DNA of 64,000 bases from Luteibacter rhizovicinus (GTDB lineage Bacteria > Pseudomonadota > Gammaproteobacteria > Xanthomonadales > Rhodanobacteraceae). The DNA is taken from NCBI RefSeq assembly GCF_004342265.1, contig NZ_SMCS01000001.1, forward strand, positions 1 through 64,000, given 5' to 3'. Position 1 is the stretch's first letter, and every line of letters starts with the position of its first letter. This document shows, piece by piece, positions 1 to 9,631 of the stretch. Under the pieces are notes generated by a model, which saw only the letters and a program-made list of their open reading frames with translations, was not told where the DNA came from and ran no database searches. A program made the translations under genes and the position numbers.

Positions 1-137
1 GGGCATGGCACACGGCACCTCGGCGGGAAAAAGCCCGGCCAAGGTGTAACCCATGTCCTGGCACACCTGTTACCTATGTCCTGGGTCCATACACGTACGC
101 CGGAATGACGGTGAGGGGGGATTTGAAGGTGCGGTAA
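1..137. other. non-coding left edge with a short direct repeat
   Basis: No gene is supported here. A 15-base direct repeat with a shared ATGTCCTGG core lies at 47-61 and 70-84, 23 bases apart. A CCGGAATGACGGTGAGG string at about 99-115 resembles half of the CTGCGCAGGCAG repeat family found elsewhere in the window. The direct repeat might be the end of an insertion element or a protein-binding site, but no transposase is visible and the window edge hides the left side. Confidence 0.35.
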
Positions 138-893
138 TTACCTCGCCTTCAACCGCGCCACCAACGCCTTCAACGTCGTCTGCGTTTCCTCGGCGAAGAA
201 GTCGTTGACGAAATCGTCAATGGGCAGGCTGGCCGGGTCCGCATAAGCCGCGGCCAGATCCGCACGCGCCAGCGCACGCGTACGCAGCATGGCATGGCGC
301 GGCAGCGCCAACAGCTCGCGCAGCCAGACCATCGAGCGCGTGACGACCTGCTCCAGTCCGACCAGTTCGTCGACCAGGCCGAGGGCCAGCGCCTGCTCGG
401 CATCGACCATGGTGCCCGACGTCAGGAGGCGTTCCGCGCGATACGCGCCGACGGTGCGGCGCATGATCAGCTGGATCGGCTCCGGTACCGAAAGACCGAC
501 CTGTACCTCGTTCAGACCGATCTTGTACGGCCCGTGCGCCATGACGCGATAGTCCGCGAACAGCGCGATAACCGCACCGCCCGCCGGACTATGGCCCGTT
601 ACCGCCGCCACGATGGGAACCGGCGAATTCGCCAGTGCGCCGCACATCAGGAAGAACTCGCGCCAGTATTCGCGTACGCCCTCGCGGTCCTTTGCGATCA
701 GCGAGGGTACGTCGACGCCAGCGGAGAACATGCCCTGCGCGCCGGAGATCACGATCCCCTGCGCACCGTTGGCCGGTGCGTTGGCGACGGCTTCGCGCAG
801 CGCGCGGACCAGGGTGACATCCAGTGCATTGACCGGCGCGCGCGCCAGGCGGATTTCGTGGATGCCGTCGTCTTGCGGAAGTATGTCGAGCAT
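138..893 (-). CDS. enoyl-CoA hydratase/isomerase family protein
   Basis: 251-residue crotonase-fold protein, full length for the family. The oxyanion-hole segments are recognisable as SAGVDVPSL (near residue 60) and HSPAGGAVIALFADYR (near 100). The segment IGLNEVQVGL (near 125) resembles mitochondrial delta3,delta2-enoyl-CoA isomerases more than classical hydratases, so a double-bond isomerase role in unsaturated fatty acid beta-oxidation is plausible (inference). It lies 21 bases after the DUF4139 gene on the same strand and is probably co-transcribed with it. The start is the ATG at 893. Family assignment is firm; the exact substrate is not known. Confidence 0.85.
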   Translation of the reverse strand: MLDILPQDDGIHEIRLARAPVNALDVTLVRALREAVANAPANGAQGIVISGAQGMFSAGVDVPSLIAKDREGVREYWREFFLMCGALANSPVPIVAAVTGHSPAGGAVIALFADYRVMAHGPYKIGLNEVQVGLSVPEPIQLIMRRTVGAYRAERLLTSGTMVDAEQALALGLVDELVGLEQVVTRSMVWLRELLALPRHAMLRTRALARADLAAAYADPASLPIDDFVNDFFAEETQTTLKALVARLKAR

Positions 894-914
894 GAGGGTT
901 CCGGTCGTGTCGGG

Positions 915-2381
915 TTAGCGTGCGCCGCGCGGCATGTCGTCGGCGGCCCACTGGTAGCGCACAGCGTAATCGAGCGTGGCGCTGCCGTTGGCGGGTACGT
1001 CGACCTTGAACTCTAGCGTATCGGGCGTCTGCTTCGACGCCTTGGTCGTCGAGGAAACGAGTTTCCAGCCACGCCAGCGATTCGGATGCTCGCGTACCGT
1101 GACCACGCGCGCCGTATCGCTGGCGTTGGTGAGCTTGATGCGGAACGCTTCGTCGAGGCGATGGCCGGGATTGTCCAGCGTGAACGCCGTCTGTTCGCGC
1201 GTGGCTTTCAGATCGAACGCGGTGCCGAGCACGATCGTGGCATCGCTGCCTTTCGCGGTGTCCTCGATGCGACCCTCGCCGAGCAGTTCAGCGTTCCCGT
1301 CGCGATCGGCGGTCAGTACGCGCGCGTAACCGCCGGGCAGGCTGTCGAATGCCTTCAGGCGCACGGTCGTGACGATCGGCGACTCCTGCTGGCCGTTGCC
1401 ATTGCGCGAGGTGTTTGGCGACTGCGGAAACCACACACCGCCGTTCTCGTAGAGCGCCGTCCGTTCGCAGTCGATCTCGCGAGTCGTATACAGCGGCGTC
1501 TGCGTAACGCTGCCGTCGGGCAGGTCGATCGGTGTGGGGAGCGTGAAGGTGCGCAGGTCGGCGAGCGTCGCCTGCTCGGGCATGCCGGCGCTGTCGGCCA
1601 TGGGAGCCGCCGCCATCGCAACCTTGTTGTAACGGGCCTGAACCGGCGGAGCCTTCGCGCGGTTCGCGTCGCCGGCCACGAGCTTCAGCGTCGTGTCGTT
1701 CCAGTCGCGACCGCTGCGGTTGGCGATGCTTGCCCAGGAATCGAACGTCATGCGGCAGGTAGCGCCCGGAGCAAGCATGGCTGTATACGCCGCGCGCCAG
1801 CCGAGACCGGACGTGGGATAGCTCAGCGTGGCGGTGGACGAGCCGCCGCTGGCAGCATCGACGCGAACCTGCAGCGTGGAGCCGCGGGAGAAGTTGCTGT
1901 TGTCCGCGGCACGTAAGGCGGCGTATTCGCGGATGAGCGTCGACTGCCCGTTCGCTTCCTTCACCACCAGCGTATCGCCGCCACGCAGCAAGGTGCCGCT
2001 GGCGATCGGCTGTCCCGAGGTTCCGATGACGACGATGTTCTTTCCGACAAGACCGGCGACCGCGCCGCCGAAGCCCTGCCCGAGCAGCAGGCGCTGCGAG
2101 ACCACGCTGGTGCCCTTGCCGGGGAAGCGAAGCGAAAGCGCTTCGCTGTCGAGTGCGGCGGGCAGGCCGCCGATGGAGATGTCCTGCGTGCCGCTGCGCA
2201 GATCGAACGTGCGACGCTCGTGCACGACCGCGTAACCGTCGCTGGAGAACGTTTCCCCATTCGTCTGGAACAGGGAGTCGCCGTCCGCCCGGTAAAGTGT
2301 GAGGCTCGCGGGCGATTCCGTGGCAACGGCGGGCAGGGCGATGGCGCAGGCAACGCCAAGGGCGATCAGACGACGGGACAT
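915..2381 (-). CDS. DUF4139 domain exported protein
   Basis: 488-residue protein with an N-terminal signal peptide (MSRRLIALGVACAIALPAVA), so it is exported. The body is mostly beta-strand-like with segments typical of DUF4139 proteins, such as SYPTSGLGWRAAYTAML near residue 190 and REHPNRWRGWKL near 430, and a C-terminal Ig-like end with an LDYAVRY segment. No catalytic motif is visible and the biochemical role of the family is unknown to me. I chose the ATG at 2381 over the upstream ATG at 2393 because GGAG sits six bases before it and the signal peptide starts there. It probably heads a two-gene unit with the enoyl-CoA hydratase. Confidence 0.8.
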   Translation of the reverse strand: MSRRLIALGVACAIALPAVATESPASLTLYRADGDSLFQTNGETFSSDGYAVVHERRTFDLRSGTQDISIGGLPAALDSEALSLRFPGKGTSVVSQRLLLGQGFGGAVAGLVGKNIVVIGTSGQPIASGTLLRGGDTLVVKEANGQSTLIREYAALRAADNSNFSRGSTLQVRVDAASGGSSTATLSYPTSGLGWRAAYTAMLAPGATCRMTFDSWASIANRSGRDWNDTTLKLVAGDANRAKAPPVQARYNKVAMAAAPMADSAGMPEQATLADLRTFTLPTPIDLPDGSVTQTPLYTTREIDCERTALYENGGVWFPQSPNTSRNGNGQQESPIVTTVRLKAFDSLPGGYARVLTADRDGNAELLGEGRIEDTAKGSDATIVLGTAFDLKATREQTAFTLDNPGHRLDEAFRIKLTNASDTARVVTVREHPNRWRGWKLVSSTTKASKQTPDTLEFKVDVPANGSATLDYAVRYQWAADDMPRGAR

Positions 2382-2483
2382 GGCACTCTCCATGGGGATG
2401 TGCCCGGGATCATACGCAAGTTCGTACGGGTGAAATGTGCGATCTCACCCGAGATAACGCTGCCCGTTCAGGATCGCCGCGCC

Positions 2484-2510
2484 CCTGTGGGAGCGCGCCT
2501 GCGCGCGATG
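2484..2510. repeat. REP-like GTGGGAGCGCGC repeat
   Basis: The unit CTGTGGGAGCGCGCCTGCGC with a following GCGATG tail lies between two minus-strand genes. It belongs to the short intergenic palindromic family also seen near 29.5, 51.0, 52.0-52.2 and 59.55 kb. GAGCGCGC and GCGCGCG can pair as a small hairpin. Confidence 0.6.
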
Positions 2511-2540
2511 TGTACTGGTGCTAGCCGGTTCGCCGGGCGC

Positions 2541-2975
2541 TCAGGCGGGCTGGGTTATCGCCTCGCGCACCGTATCCGGCAACGGCACGGGGCGTCCCGT
2601 TTTCGGATTGACCCATACCACCGTGACGTTGCCGTCGCAGTGAATGCGTGTCGCGTCGTCGTGGGCGACCATGCGGTGGCCGATCGTCATGGAGCTGGTG
2701 CCCACGCGTTCGCAGAAAAGCTCCACGTCGATCTCGGCCGGCCATTCGATCGGCAGGCGGTAATTGAGCTGGCTGGCTGCCATGACCGGCGCGCTTTCGG
2801 GTGTGTACCACTTGCCCGGAATCGTCAGCAGCCATTGCAACCGGGCTTCTTCGAGATACGTGAGGTAGTTCGAATTGTTGACGTGGTTGTACGTGTCCAG
2901 GTCGCGCCAGCGCACGGTGATCGGTGCGATGAGCAGCGGTGTCGGCGAGGGCGTCTTGCTTGCTTCGGTCGTCAT
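2541..2975 (-). CDS. acyl-CoA thioesterase, hot-dog fold (4HBT family)
   Basis: 144-residue hot-dog protein. The segment [20 protein letters not shown] near residues 23-42 carries the family's Asp and the HVNN signature of the YbgC/FadM-like 4-hydroxybenzoyl-CoA thioesterase group, and HRMVAHDD and VTVVWVNP follow as core strands. It likely hydrolyses acyl-CoA thioesters in the cytosol; substrate chain length cannot be read from sequence. Its ATG overlaps the uvrA stop in an ATGA arrangement at 2972-2975, so it is translationally coupled to uvrA. No functional link with DNA repair is obvious. Confidence 0.85.
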   Translation of the reverse strand: MTTEASKTPSPTPLLIAPITVRWRDLDTYNHVNNSNYLTYLEEARLQWLLTIPGKWYTPESAPVMAASQLNYRLPIEWPAEIDVELFCERVGTSSMTIGHRMVAHDDATRIHCDGNVTVVWVNPKTGRPVPLPDTVREAITQPA

Positions 2976-5932
2976 GCAGTTTTCTTTTTCTTTGCGGCCA
3001 CCGGCTTCGCGGCGGCCTTGGATTTTGTCTGGGGTGCTTTTGTCGTCACCGCTTTCGCGGCGGACTTCGTCGCCACGGTTTTCGTGACGGCCTTGGCCGG
3101 TGCTTTCACGGACTTCAGATGGGGGGCGAGGAACCGGCCGGTATGCGAGTCTTTCGTCGCGGCGATCTTCTCCGGCGTGCCGCTGACCAGGATGCGACCG
3201 CCGCCTGCGCCGCCTTCGGGGCCCAGGTCGACGAGCCAGTCGGCCGTCTTGATCACATCGAGGTTGTGCTCGATGACGACGACCGTATTGCCGTGCTCGA
3301 CCAGTCGATGCAGCACGTCCAGCAATTGCTCGATATCGTGGAAGTGCAGGCCGGTGGTCGGCTCGTCCAGAATGTAGAGCGTGCTGCCGGTGTCGCGCTT
3401 GGAGAGTTCCTTCGACAGCTTCACGCGCTGCGCTTCGCCGCCCGAAAGCGTCGTGGCGCTCTGGCCGAGCTTGACGTAGTCGAGGCCGACCGCGCGCAAC
3501 GTTTCCAGTTTGCGGGCGATGACCGGCACCGGCTCGAACAACCGGTACGCATCTTCCACCGTCATGTTGAGAACGTCGGCAATGGTGTGGCCCTTGTACA
3601 GGACTTCCAGCGTCTCGCGGTTGTAGCGCTTGCCGTGGCAGACGTCGCAGGGCACATACACGTCGGGGAGGAAGTGCATCTCCACCTTGATCATGCCGTC
3701 GCCTTCGCAGGCTTCGCAGCGGCCACCGCGTACGTTGAAACTGAAACGGCCCGGCGTATAGCCGCGCTGCCGCGCTTCTGGCACCTGCGAGAACAACTCG
3801 CGCAGCGGCGTGAACAGGCCCGTATACGTGGCCGGGTTCGAGCGCGGCGTGCGACCGATCGGCGACTGGTCGATGTCCACGACCTTGTCGAACAGCTCCA
3901 GGCCTTCGACCGATTCATAGGCCGCCGGCTGCTCGCTGGAACCATTGAGTTCGGCGGCGGCCAGACGATAAAGCGTGTCGTTGATCAGCGTCGACTTGCC
4001 CGAGCCGGACACGCCCGTGACACACGTGAACACGCCGACCGGAACCGACAGGTCGACGTCTTTCAGGTTATTGCCCGACGCGCCCTTCAGTTCGATCCAC
4101 TGGCCGTCCTTCGCTTCGCGCCGCTTCGTCGGCACGGCGATGCCACGTTCGCCGGTAAGGTATTTCGCGGTGATCGAGCGCGGCGATTTCAGCACCTGTT
4201 CCAGCGTGCCCGCGCCGACGATCTCGCCGCCATGCACGCCCGCACCCGGACCGATGTCCAGCACGTAGTCGGCGGCACGAATCGCGTCTTCGTCGTGTTC
4301 GACGACGATCACGGTGTTGCCCAGATCGCGCAGGCGCGTGAGCGTGCCGAGCAGTCGTTCGTTGTCGCGCTGATGCAGGCCGATCGACGGTTCGTCGAGC
4401 ACGTACATCACGCCCACGAGGCCGGCACCGATCTGGCTGGCCAGACGGATGCGCTGGGCTTCGCCGCCGGAAAGCGAATCGGCCTGGCGATCCAGTGTCA
4501 GATAGTTGAGGCCGACGTCGTTGAGGAAGGTCAGGCGCTCGCGGATTTCCTTCACGATCTTCACGGCGATCTCGCCGCGCCAGCCGGGCAGGCTGAGCGA
4601 GTCGAAGAAGCCGAGTGCGTCGTCGATCGCCAGCGATGTCAGCGACGGGATCGCGCGATCCGCCACGAACACGTTGCGGGCGGACGGGTTCAGGCGCTGG
4701 CCGTTGCAGTCGGGGCAGGGATGGTCGGCGATGTACTTCGACAGTTCCTCGCGCACGGCCGCCGATTCGGTTTCGCGATAACGACGTTCCAGATTCGGCA
4801 GGATGCCTTCGAAACGATGTTCGCGGGTGACCTTGCCACCGCGCTCGGTGATATAGCGGAACGGAATGACGTCCTTGCCGGAGCCGCGCAATACCGCGTT
4901 CTGCACCGACTTCGGCAGTTCGCGCCAGGCCGTGTCGGCGTCGAAGCCGTAATGCTTCGCCAGCGACATGATCATCTGGAAGTAATAGGCGTTGCGGCGA
5001 TCCCAGCCACGGATGGCGCCACCGGCGAGGCTGAGCTCGGGATGGCCGACCACGCGCGCGGGATCGAACACCTGGGTCACGCCCAGGCCGTCGCAGGTCG
5101 GGCATGCGCCGACGGGCGAGTTGAACGAGAACAGACGCGGTTCCAGTTCCGGCAGCGAGTAGTCGCACATCGGGCAGGAATAGCGCGAGGAGAACAGTTG
5201 CTCGGGTGCCTTCGCGTTGTCCATGTCGACCAGCACGACGATACCTTCGCCCAGCCGCAGTGCGGTCTCGAACGATTCGGCGAGGCGCTGCTTGATGTCG
5301 TCGCGCGGACGGAAACGGTCGATGACCGCTTCGATGGTGTGCTTCTGGCGCAGCGTCAGCGGCGGCACGGCATCGAGGTCGTAGACGACGCCGTCGACGC
5401 GCGCACGCACGAAGCCCTGTGCGCGCAGCTGGTCGAAAATCTGCACGTGCTCGCCCTTGCGCTCGCGCACGACCGGCGCCAGCAGCATCCAGCGCTTTTC
5501 GGCATCCAGCGCCAGCGCGTGATCCACCATCTGGCTGATCGTCTGCGCTTCGAGCGGAATGGCGTGGGTCGGGCAGCGCGGCGTACCGACGCGTGCGTAA
5601 AGCAGGCGCAGGTAGTCGTACACCTCGGTAATCGTGCCCACGGTGGAGCGCGGATTGTGCGAGGTCGATTTCTGCTCGATCGAGATGGCCGGCGACAGAC
5701 CCTCGATGTGATCGACGTCGGGTTTTTCCATGATCGACAGGAACTGTCGCGCATACGCCGAGAGCGACTCGACATAGCGACGCTGGCCTTCGGCGTAGAT
5801 CGTGTCGAAAGCCAGCGAGGATTTACCCGAGCCGGACAGTCCCGTAATCACGATCAGACGATCGCGGGGCAGGTCCAGGTCGATATTCTTGAGGTTGTGC
5901 GTGCGAGCGCCGCGGATGCGAATAGTGTCCAT
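2972..5932 (-). CDS. uvrA: excinuclease ABC subunit UvrA
   Basis: 986-residue DNA-damage recognition ATPase of nucleotide excision repair, acting with UvrB and UvrC. Two ABC ATPase modules are present: Walker [10 protein letters not shown] near residue 32 and GVSGSGKST near 640, each with an LSGGEAQR signature and a following Walker B. Zinc-finger pairs are CPMC...CPTC in the first module and CEAC...CDVC in the second. The match to E. coli UvrA (940 residues) is close along the whole core up to about residue 941. The last 45 residues are an extra Lys/Ala/Thr-rich tail with repeats such as KAVTKT and KAAAKP, resembling histone H1/AlgP tails. No LexA box was recognised upstream. Confidence 0.98.
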   Translation of the reverse strand: MDTIRIRGARTHNLKNIDLDLPRDRLIVITGLSGSGKSSLAFDTIYAEGQRRYVESLSAYARQFLSIMEKPDVDHIEGLSPAISIEQKSTSHNPRSTVGTITEVYDYLRLLYARVGTPRCPTHAIPLEAQTISQMVDHALALDAEKRWMLLAPVVRERKGEHVQIFDQLRAQGFVRARVDGVVYDLDAVPPLTLRQKHTIEAVIDRFRPRDDIKQRLAESFETALRLGEGIVVLVDMDNAKAPEQLFSSRYSCPMCDYSLPELEPRLFSFNSPVGACPTCDGLGVTQVFDPARVVGHPELSLAGGAIRGWDRRNAYYFQMIMSLAKHYGFDADTAWRELPKSVQNAVLRGSGKDVIPFRYITERGGKVTREHRFEGILPNLERRYRETESAAVREELSKYIADHPCPDCNGQRLNPSARNVFVADRAIPSLTSLAIDDALGFFDSLSLPGWRGEIAVKIVKEIRERLTFLNDVGLNYLTLDRQADSLSGGEAQRIRLASQIGAGLVGVMYVLDEPSIGLHQRDNERLLGTLTRLRDLGNTVIVVEHDEDAIRAADYVLDIGPGAGVHGGEIVGAGTLEQVLKSPRSITAKYLTGERGIAVPTKRREAKDGQWIELKGASGNNLKDVDLSVPVGVFTCVTGVSGSGKSTLINDTLYRLAAAELNGSSEQPAAYESVEGLELFDKVVDIDQSPIGRTPRSNPATYTGLFTPLRELFSQVPEARQRGYTPGRFSFNVRGGRCEACEGDGMIKVEMHFLPDVYVPCDVCHGKRYNRETLEVLYKGHTIADVLNMTVEDAYRLFEPVPVIARKLETLRAVGLDYVKLGQSATTLSGGEAQRVKLSKELSKRDTGSTLYILDEPTTGLHFHDIEQLLDVLHRLVEHGNTVVVIEHNLDVIKTADWLVDLGPEGGAGGGRILVSGTPEKIAATKDSHTGRFLAPHLKSVKAPAKAVTKTVATKSAAKAVTTKAPQTKSKAAAKPVAAKKKKTA

Positions 5933-6010
5933 GTACGCAGCGAAATGGGGGAAGTCACCGACTATAGCAAGAGGTCGTGGATGGCTTGTGGATGCCTCGA
6001 ATCTCTGCTG

Positions 6011-6658
6011 TCACTTCATGTCAGGAGCGATGCCTTTCAGCGGCGAACTCAGCGTTACCTGTGCCGTTGCCCAGTCCGGGTTCCACGGCACGATGGCAAT
6101 GCCCTGATGGTCCGCGGCGAAGGTTTTCGGGCCGCCCGGGGTATCGACGGTCGCCGTTTGTCCGGCGGCGGGGAAAATCAGGCGGATGCCGCGGACCTTC
6201 GGCGCGAAGAACCGGAAGACCCCCGCCTGGAGGCGGATGGCCTCCTGCATCACGGGCACCGATTCGGCCAGCTTGGCGTAGGACATCTGCGTCCCCGGCG
6301 GTACGCGGGCGGGGAACACCATGCCGAAGTTCACCCGGGCCTTTGGGTAATTTATCCGCACGACGGACTCGGGCCGGCCGGGTACGTCGCAGCGGGGGTC
6401 GAAGCTGTGATTGGTGTCCAGGGCGACCGGTTCGGTGCGACCGGATGGTTCGCGCAGCTCGAGCTTCAGGTCGGCGGGCAGGGTCCCCGCCCTGGGTTTG
6501 GCCACCAGCATCACCTGAATGATGCCCTCCGGGTCGGCGGGCCTGGACTTGGCGATGCCGGCGCAGATGGGGGCCATGGCCATATCGCGGGATTCGGCGG
6601 CTATGGCCGGGGCGACGGCCAGGGAGCACGCAAGGGGCAGGAAGCGGACGGGCGTCAT
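6011..6658 (-). CDS. exported protein of unknown function
   Basis: 215-residue protein with a signal peptide ([20 protein letters not shown], cleavage near AIA-AES). The mature part contains [17 protein letters not shown] (about residues 120-136) and [17 protein letters not shown], features I cannot place in a characterised family with confidence. It may belong to the uncharacterised exported families of Xanthomonadales. The ATG at 6658 was preferred over upstream starts because the signal peptide begins there. It is divergent from the DUF2059 gene across a 150-base gap, which probably holds both promoters. Confidence 0.65.
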   Translation of the reverse strand: MTPVRFLPLACSLAVAPAIAAESRDMAMAPICAGIAKSRPADPEGIIQVMLVAKPRAGTLPADLKLELREPSGRTEPVALDTNHSFDPRCDVPGRPESVVRINYPKARVNFGMVFPARVPPGTQMSYAKLAESVPVMQEAIRLQAGVFRFFAPKVRGIRLIFPAAGQTATVDTPGGPKTFAADHQGIAIVPWNPDWATAQVTLSSPLKGIAPDMK

Positions 6659-6808
6659 AAGCGGTTTCCGTGGAGTCCTGCGAGGGATGGAGCCTGATGG
6701 CCTCTGCCGATGCCCGGACGGGCCGGGTTTCCTGAGGCTGCGCATTCGTGGCTAATATGCAGCGCCACCCCGTCAGGGGTGCGTCAATCATCGAAGAGGA
6801 GCTATGCG

Positions 6809-7339
6809 ATGCGTAAGTGGACAGGGATTGCCGCCGGCCTGGTGCTGGCGGGATGTACGGGCCAGGCGCTGGCGGCGCAGCCCAGCGAGCAGCAGGTGCG
6901 GCAGTTGATGGAAGCCGTGGGCATGGGTCGCATGCTGAGCACCATGAACAGCCAGATGGCTGGCGTGATGCAGAGCGCGCTCCCTTGCGTACCGGCCAGT
7001 TATTGGCAGGGCTTCGTCGATGCCAATGCCACCAGCCAGTTGATCGGCCGTATGGTCCCGGTATACCAGAAGCATTTCACGGCCGAGGATATCGACGGCC
7101 TGCTCAAGTTCTACAAATCGCCGCTGGGCCAGAAGGTCATCACCCAGATGCCCGCTACCATGGCCGAAGGCATGCAGGTCGGCAAGCAGTGGGGTAACGA
7201 GCGCGGCCAGCAGATGATCGCCCAGTTGCAGACCCAGGGCACGCTGAACGCCCAGGGCCAGTGCCCGGCAACGGCGGCAGGCACCCAGCCCGCCAAGCCC
7301 GCTCCGGCCGCCCAACCCGCGCCTGCGAAGAAAAAATAG
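6809..7339 (+). CDS. DUF2059 domain exported protein
   Basis: 176-residue protein. MRKWTGIAAGLVLAGCTGQA is a signal peptide with a lipobox-like LAGC, so it could be a lipoprotein. The core from residue 30 to 150 matches the DUF2059 pattern of two helical segments: VRQLMEAVGMGRM, then YQKHFTAEDIDGLLKFYKSPLGQKV. The C-terminal tail is Pro/Ala-rich and ends in KKK, as in several Xanthomonadales members. The function of the family is unknown. The ATG at 6809 follows GAGGAG; an ATG five bases upstream is in another frame. A strong hairpin follows the stop. Confidence 0.8.
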   Translation: MRKWTGIAAGLVLAGCTGQALAAQPSEQQVRQLMEAVGMGRMLSTMNSQMAGVMQSALPCVPASYWQGFVDANATSQLIGRMVPVYQKHFTAEDIDGLLKFYKSPLGQKVITQMPATMAEGMQVGKQWGNERGQQMIAQLQTQGTLNAQGQCPATAAGTQPAKPAPAAQPAPAKKK

Positions 7340-7350
7340 TCGGAGTGCCC

Positions 7351-7387
7351 GGCGCACTCCCACGCAGCGAACCTGTGGGAGTGCGCC
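7351..7387. repeat. perfect 13-bp inverted repeat (REP-like hairpin)
   Basis: Arms GGCGCACTCCCAC (7351-7363) and GTGGGAGTGCGCC (7375-7387) pair perfectly around an 11-base loop, 11 bases after the DUF2059 stop codon. There is no T-tract, so it is not a typical intrinsic terminator. It belongs to the TGTGGGAG repeat family seen elsewhere in the window and may stabilise the upstream mRNA 3' end. Confidence 0.7.
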
Positions 7388-7522
7388 AGTACGCGAAAAG
7401 CCTACGAGGCGGCGTGGTCTAACTTATTGACGAGTCAGCTTTTTGACCCGCTGCGGCCCCCATTGCGGCTACGGCCAGCCCATCCGCCCCGCCGAGACCT
7501 CTTTCGCGCCCCAACCCCCTGT

Positions 7523-7552
7523 TTGACCTGGGCTTTCCCGGGTCGCTATAAT
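7523..7552 (+). promoter_or_regulatory. sigma-70 promoter of rplU-rpmA
   Basis: TTGACC at 7523-7528 and a perfect TATAAT at 7547-7552, separated by 18 bases, lie 48 bases before the rplU start. The strength fits a ribosomal-protein operon. The stretch between 7388 and 7522 holds no gene. Confidence 0.7.
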
Positions 7553-7599
7553 TCGCGATTCGCAGTACCCCCAAGAAGAACTACAGAAGGGATAATCCC

Positions 7600-7914
7600 A
7601 TGAGTTACGCAGTCATCAAGACTGGCGGTAAGCAGTACCGCGTCATGCAGGGCGAAGTCCTGCGCGTCGAACTGCTGAACGCCGAAGTCGATTCCACTTT
7701 CCAGTTCGACCAGGTCCTCCTGGTTGGCTCCGGCGAGTCGATCACCGTCGGCGCCCCGCTGGTCGAAGGTGCTACCGTCAGTGCGAAGATTCGCGCCCAC
7801 GGTCGCGCGGATAAGATCCGCATCATCAAGTTCCGCCGCCGCAAGCACCACAAGAAGCAGCAGGGACATCGTCAGCACTACACCGAAATCGAGATCACGG
7901 GCATCACTGCCTGA
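7600..7914 (+). CDS. rplU: 50S ribosomal protein L21
   Basis: 104 residues, normal L21 length, with the typical start [15 protein letters not shown] and the C-terminal [18 protein letters not shown] signature. It is a structural component of the large ribosomal subunit that contacts 23S rRNA. AGAAGG lies ten bases before the ATG. It is followed 18 bases later by rpmA, and the pair shares the promoter at 7523-7552. Confidence 0.98.
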   Translation: MSYAVIKTGGKQYRVMQGEVLRVELLNAEVDSTFQFDQVLLVGSGESITVGAPLVEGATVSAKIRAHGRADKIRIIKFRRRKHHKKQQGHRQHYTEIEITGITA

Positions 7915-7932
7915 TCTGCTGGAGAATGAGTC

Positions 7933-8190
7933 ATGGCACATAAAAAAGGCGTAGGTTCCAGCCGCAACGGTCGCGATTCGAACCCGAAGTATCTCGGTGT
8001 GAAGATCTACGGTGGCCAGGCTGTCGAAGCCGGTAACATCATCGTGCGTCAGCGCGGTACCAAGTTCCATGCGGGCGTTGGCGTCGGTCTCGGCCGCGAC
8101 CACACCCTGTTCGCGCTCGTTGACGGCACGGTTGCCTTCAAGGTCCGCGGCGAAAAGGGTCGCAAGTTCGTCGACGTCGTTACGGCCTAA
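7933..8190 (+). CDS. rpmA: 50S ribosomal protein L27
   Basis: 85 residues with the invariant N-terminus [19 protein letters not shown], whose basic tail reaches towards the peptidyl-transferase centre, and the [18 protein letters not shown] core. It is the second gene of the rplU-rpmA unit and is followed by an intrinsic terminator before obg. Confidence 0.98.
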   Translation: MAHKKGVGSSRNGRDSNPKYLGVKIYGGQAVEAGNIIVRQRGTKFHAGVGVGLGRDHTLFALVDGTVAFKVRGEKGRKFVDVVTA

Positions 8191-8216
8191 GGGTCTTTCG
8201 CGACGCGACAACAAAG

Positions 8217-8241
8217 GCCCCGCTCAGGCGGGGCTTTTTGT
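8217..8241 (+). terminator. intrinsic terminator after rpmA
   Basis: Stem GCCCCGC/GCGGGGC with a four-base loop, followed by TTTTTGTTT. It separates the ribosomal genes from obg, which must use its own promoter or read-through. Confidence 0.85.
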
Positions 8242-8282
8242 TTATATGCGGCAATGGTTTTGGGCATCGGCTTACAATGTAG

Positions 8283-9380
<1,098 letters not shown>

Positions 9381-9546
9381 GTCTTTTTGGTTGCTCTTTG
9401 CGCCATGGTTTAACCGGTTTTCGCCGGAAGAACGTCGCGGTGTGTTGTGGTGTTGGGGGAACCAGCCGGCCCCCTCCGGACGGTGGGGAATCGTGGTGGC
9501 GAGCGAAGCGCAACGCCTGTATTCCCTTGCATCATCTCCCCCTCAT

Positions 9547-9577
9547 CGTCATTCCTGCGCAGGCAGGAATCTAGTGC
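9547..9577. repeat. CTGCGCAGGCAG-type intergenic repeat
   Basis: CGTCATTCCTGCGCAGGCAG followed by GAATCTAGTGC lies in the 251-base gap between the convergent obg and peptidase genes. The CCTGCGCAGG core is self-complementary. Related copies lie near 37.87, 57.48 and 57.6 kb. Confidence 0.65.
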
Positions 9578-9631
9578 GGTGCGCGGAATTATCGCGACCG
9601 CGCCAGTTCAGCTCTTCCTGCGTCCGGGTGT

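Noticed and set aside
5933-6010. LexA (SOS) box before uvrA
   Set aside because: No CTG-N10-CAG or Xanthomonad-type LexA site was found in the short upstream region.
2939-6697. 1252-codon open frame opposite uvrA
   Set aside because: Antisense shadow of uvrA in GC-rich DNA: strongly biased to Arg, Ala, Val and His, with no domain. uvrA on the other strand is certain.
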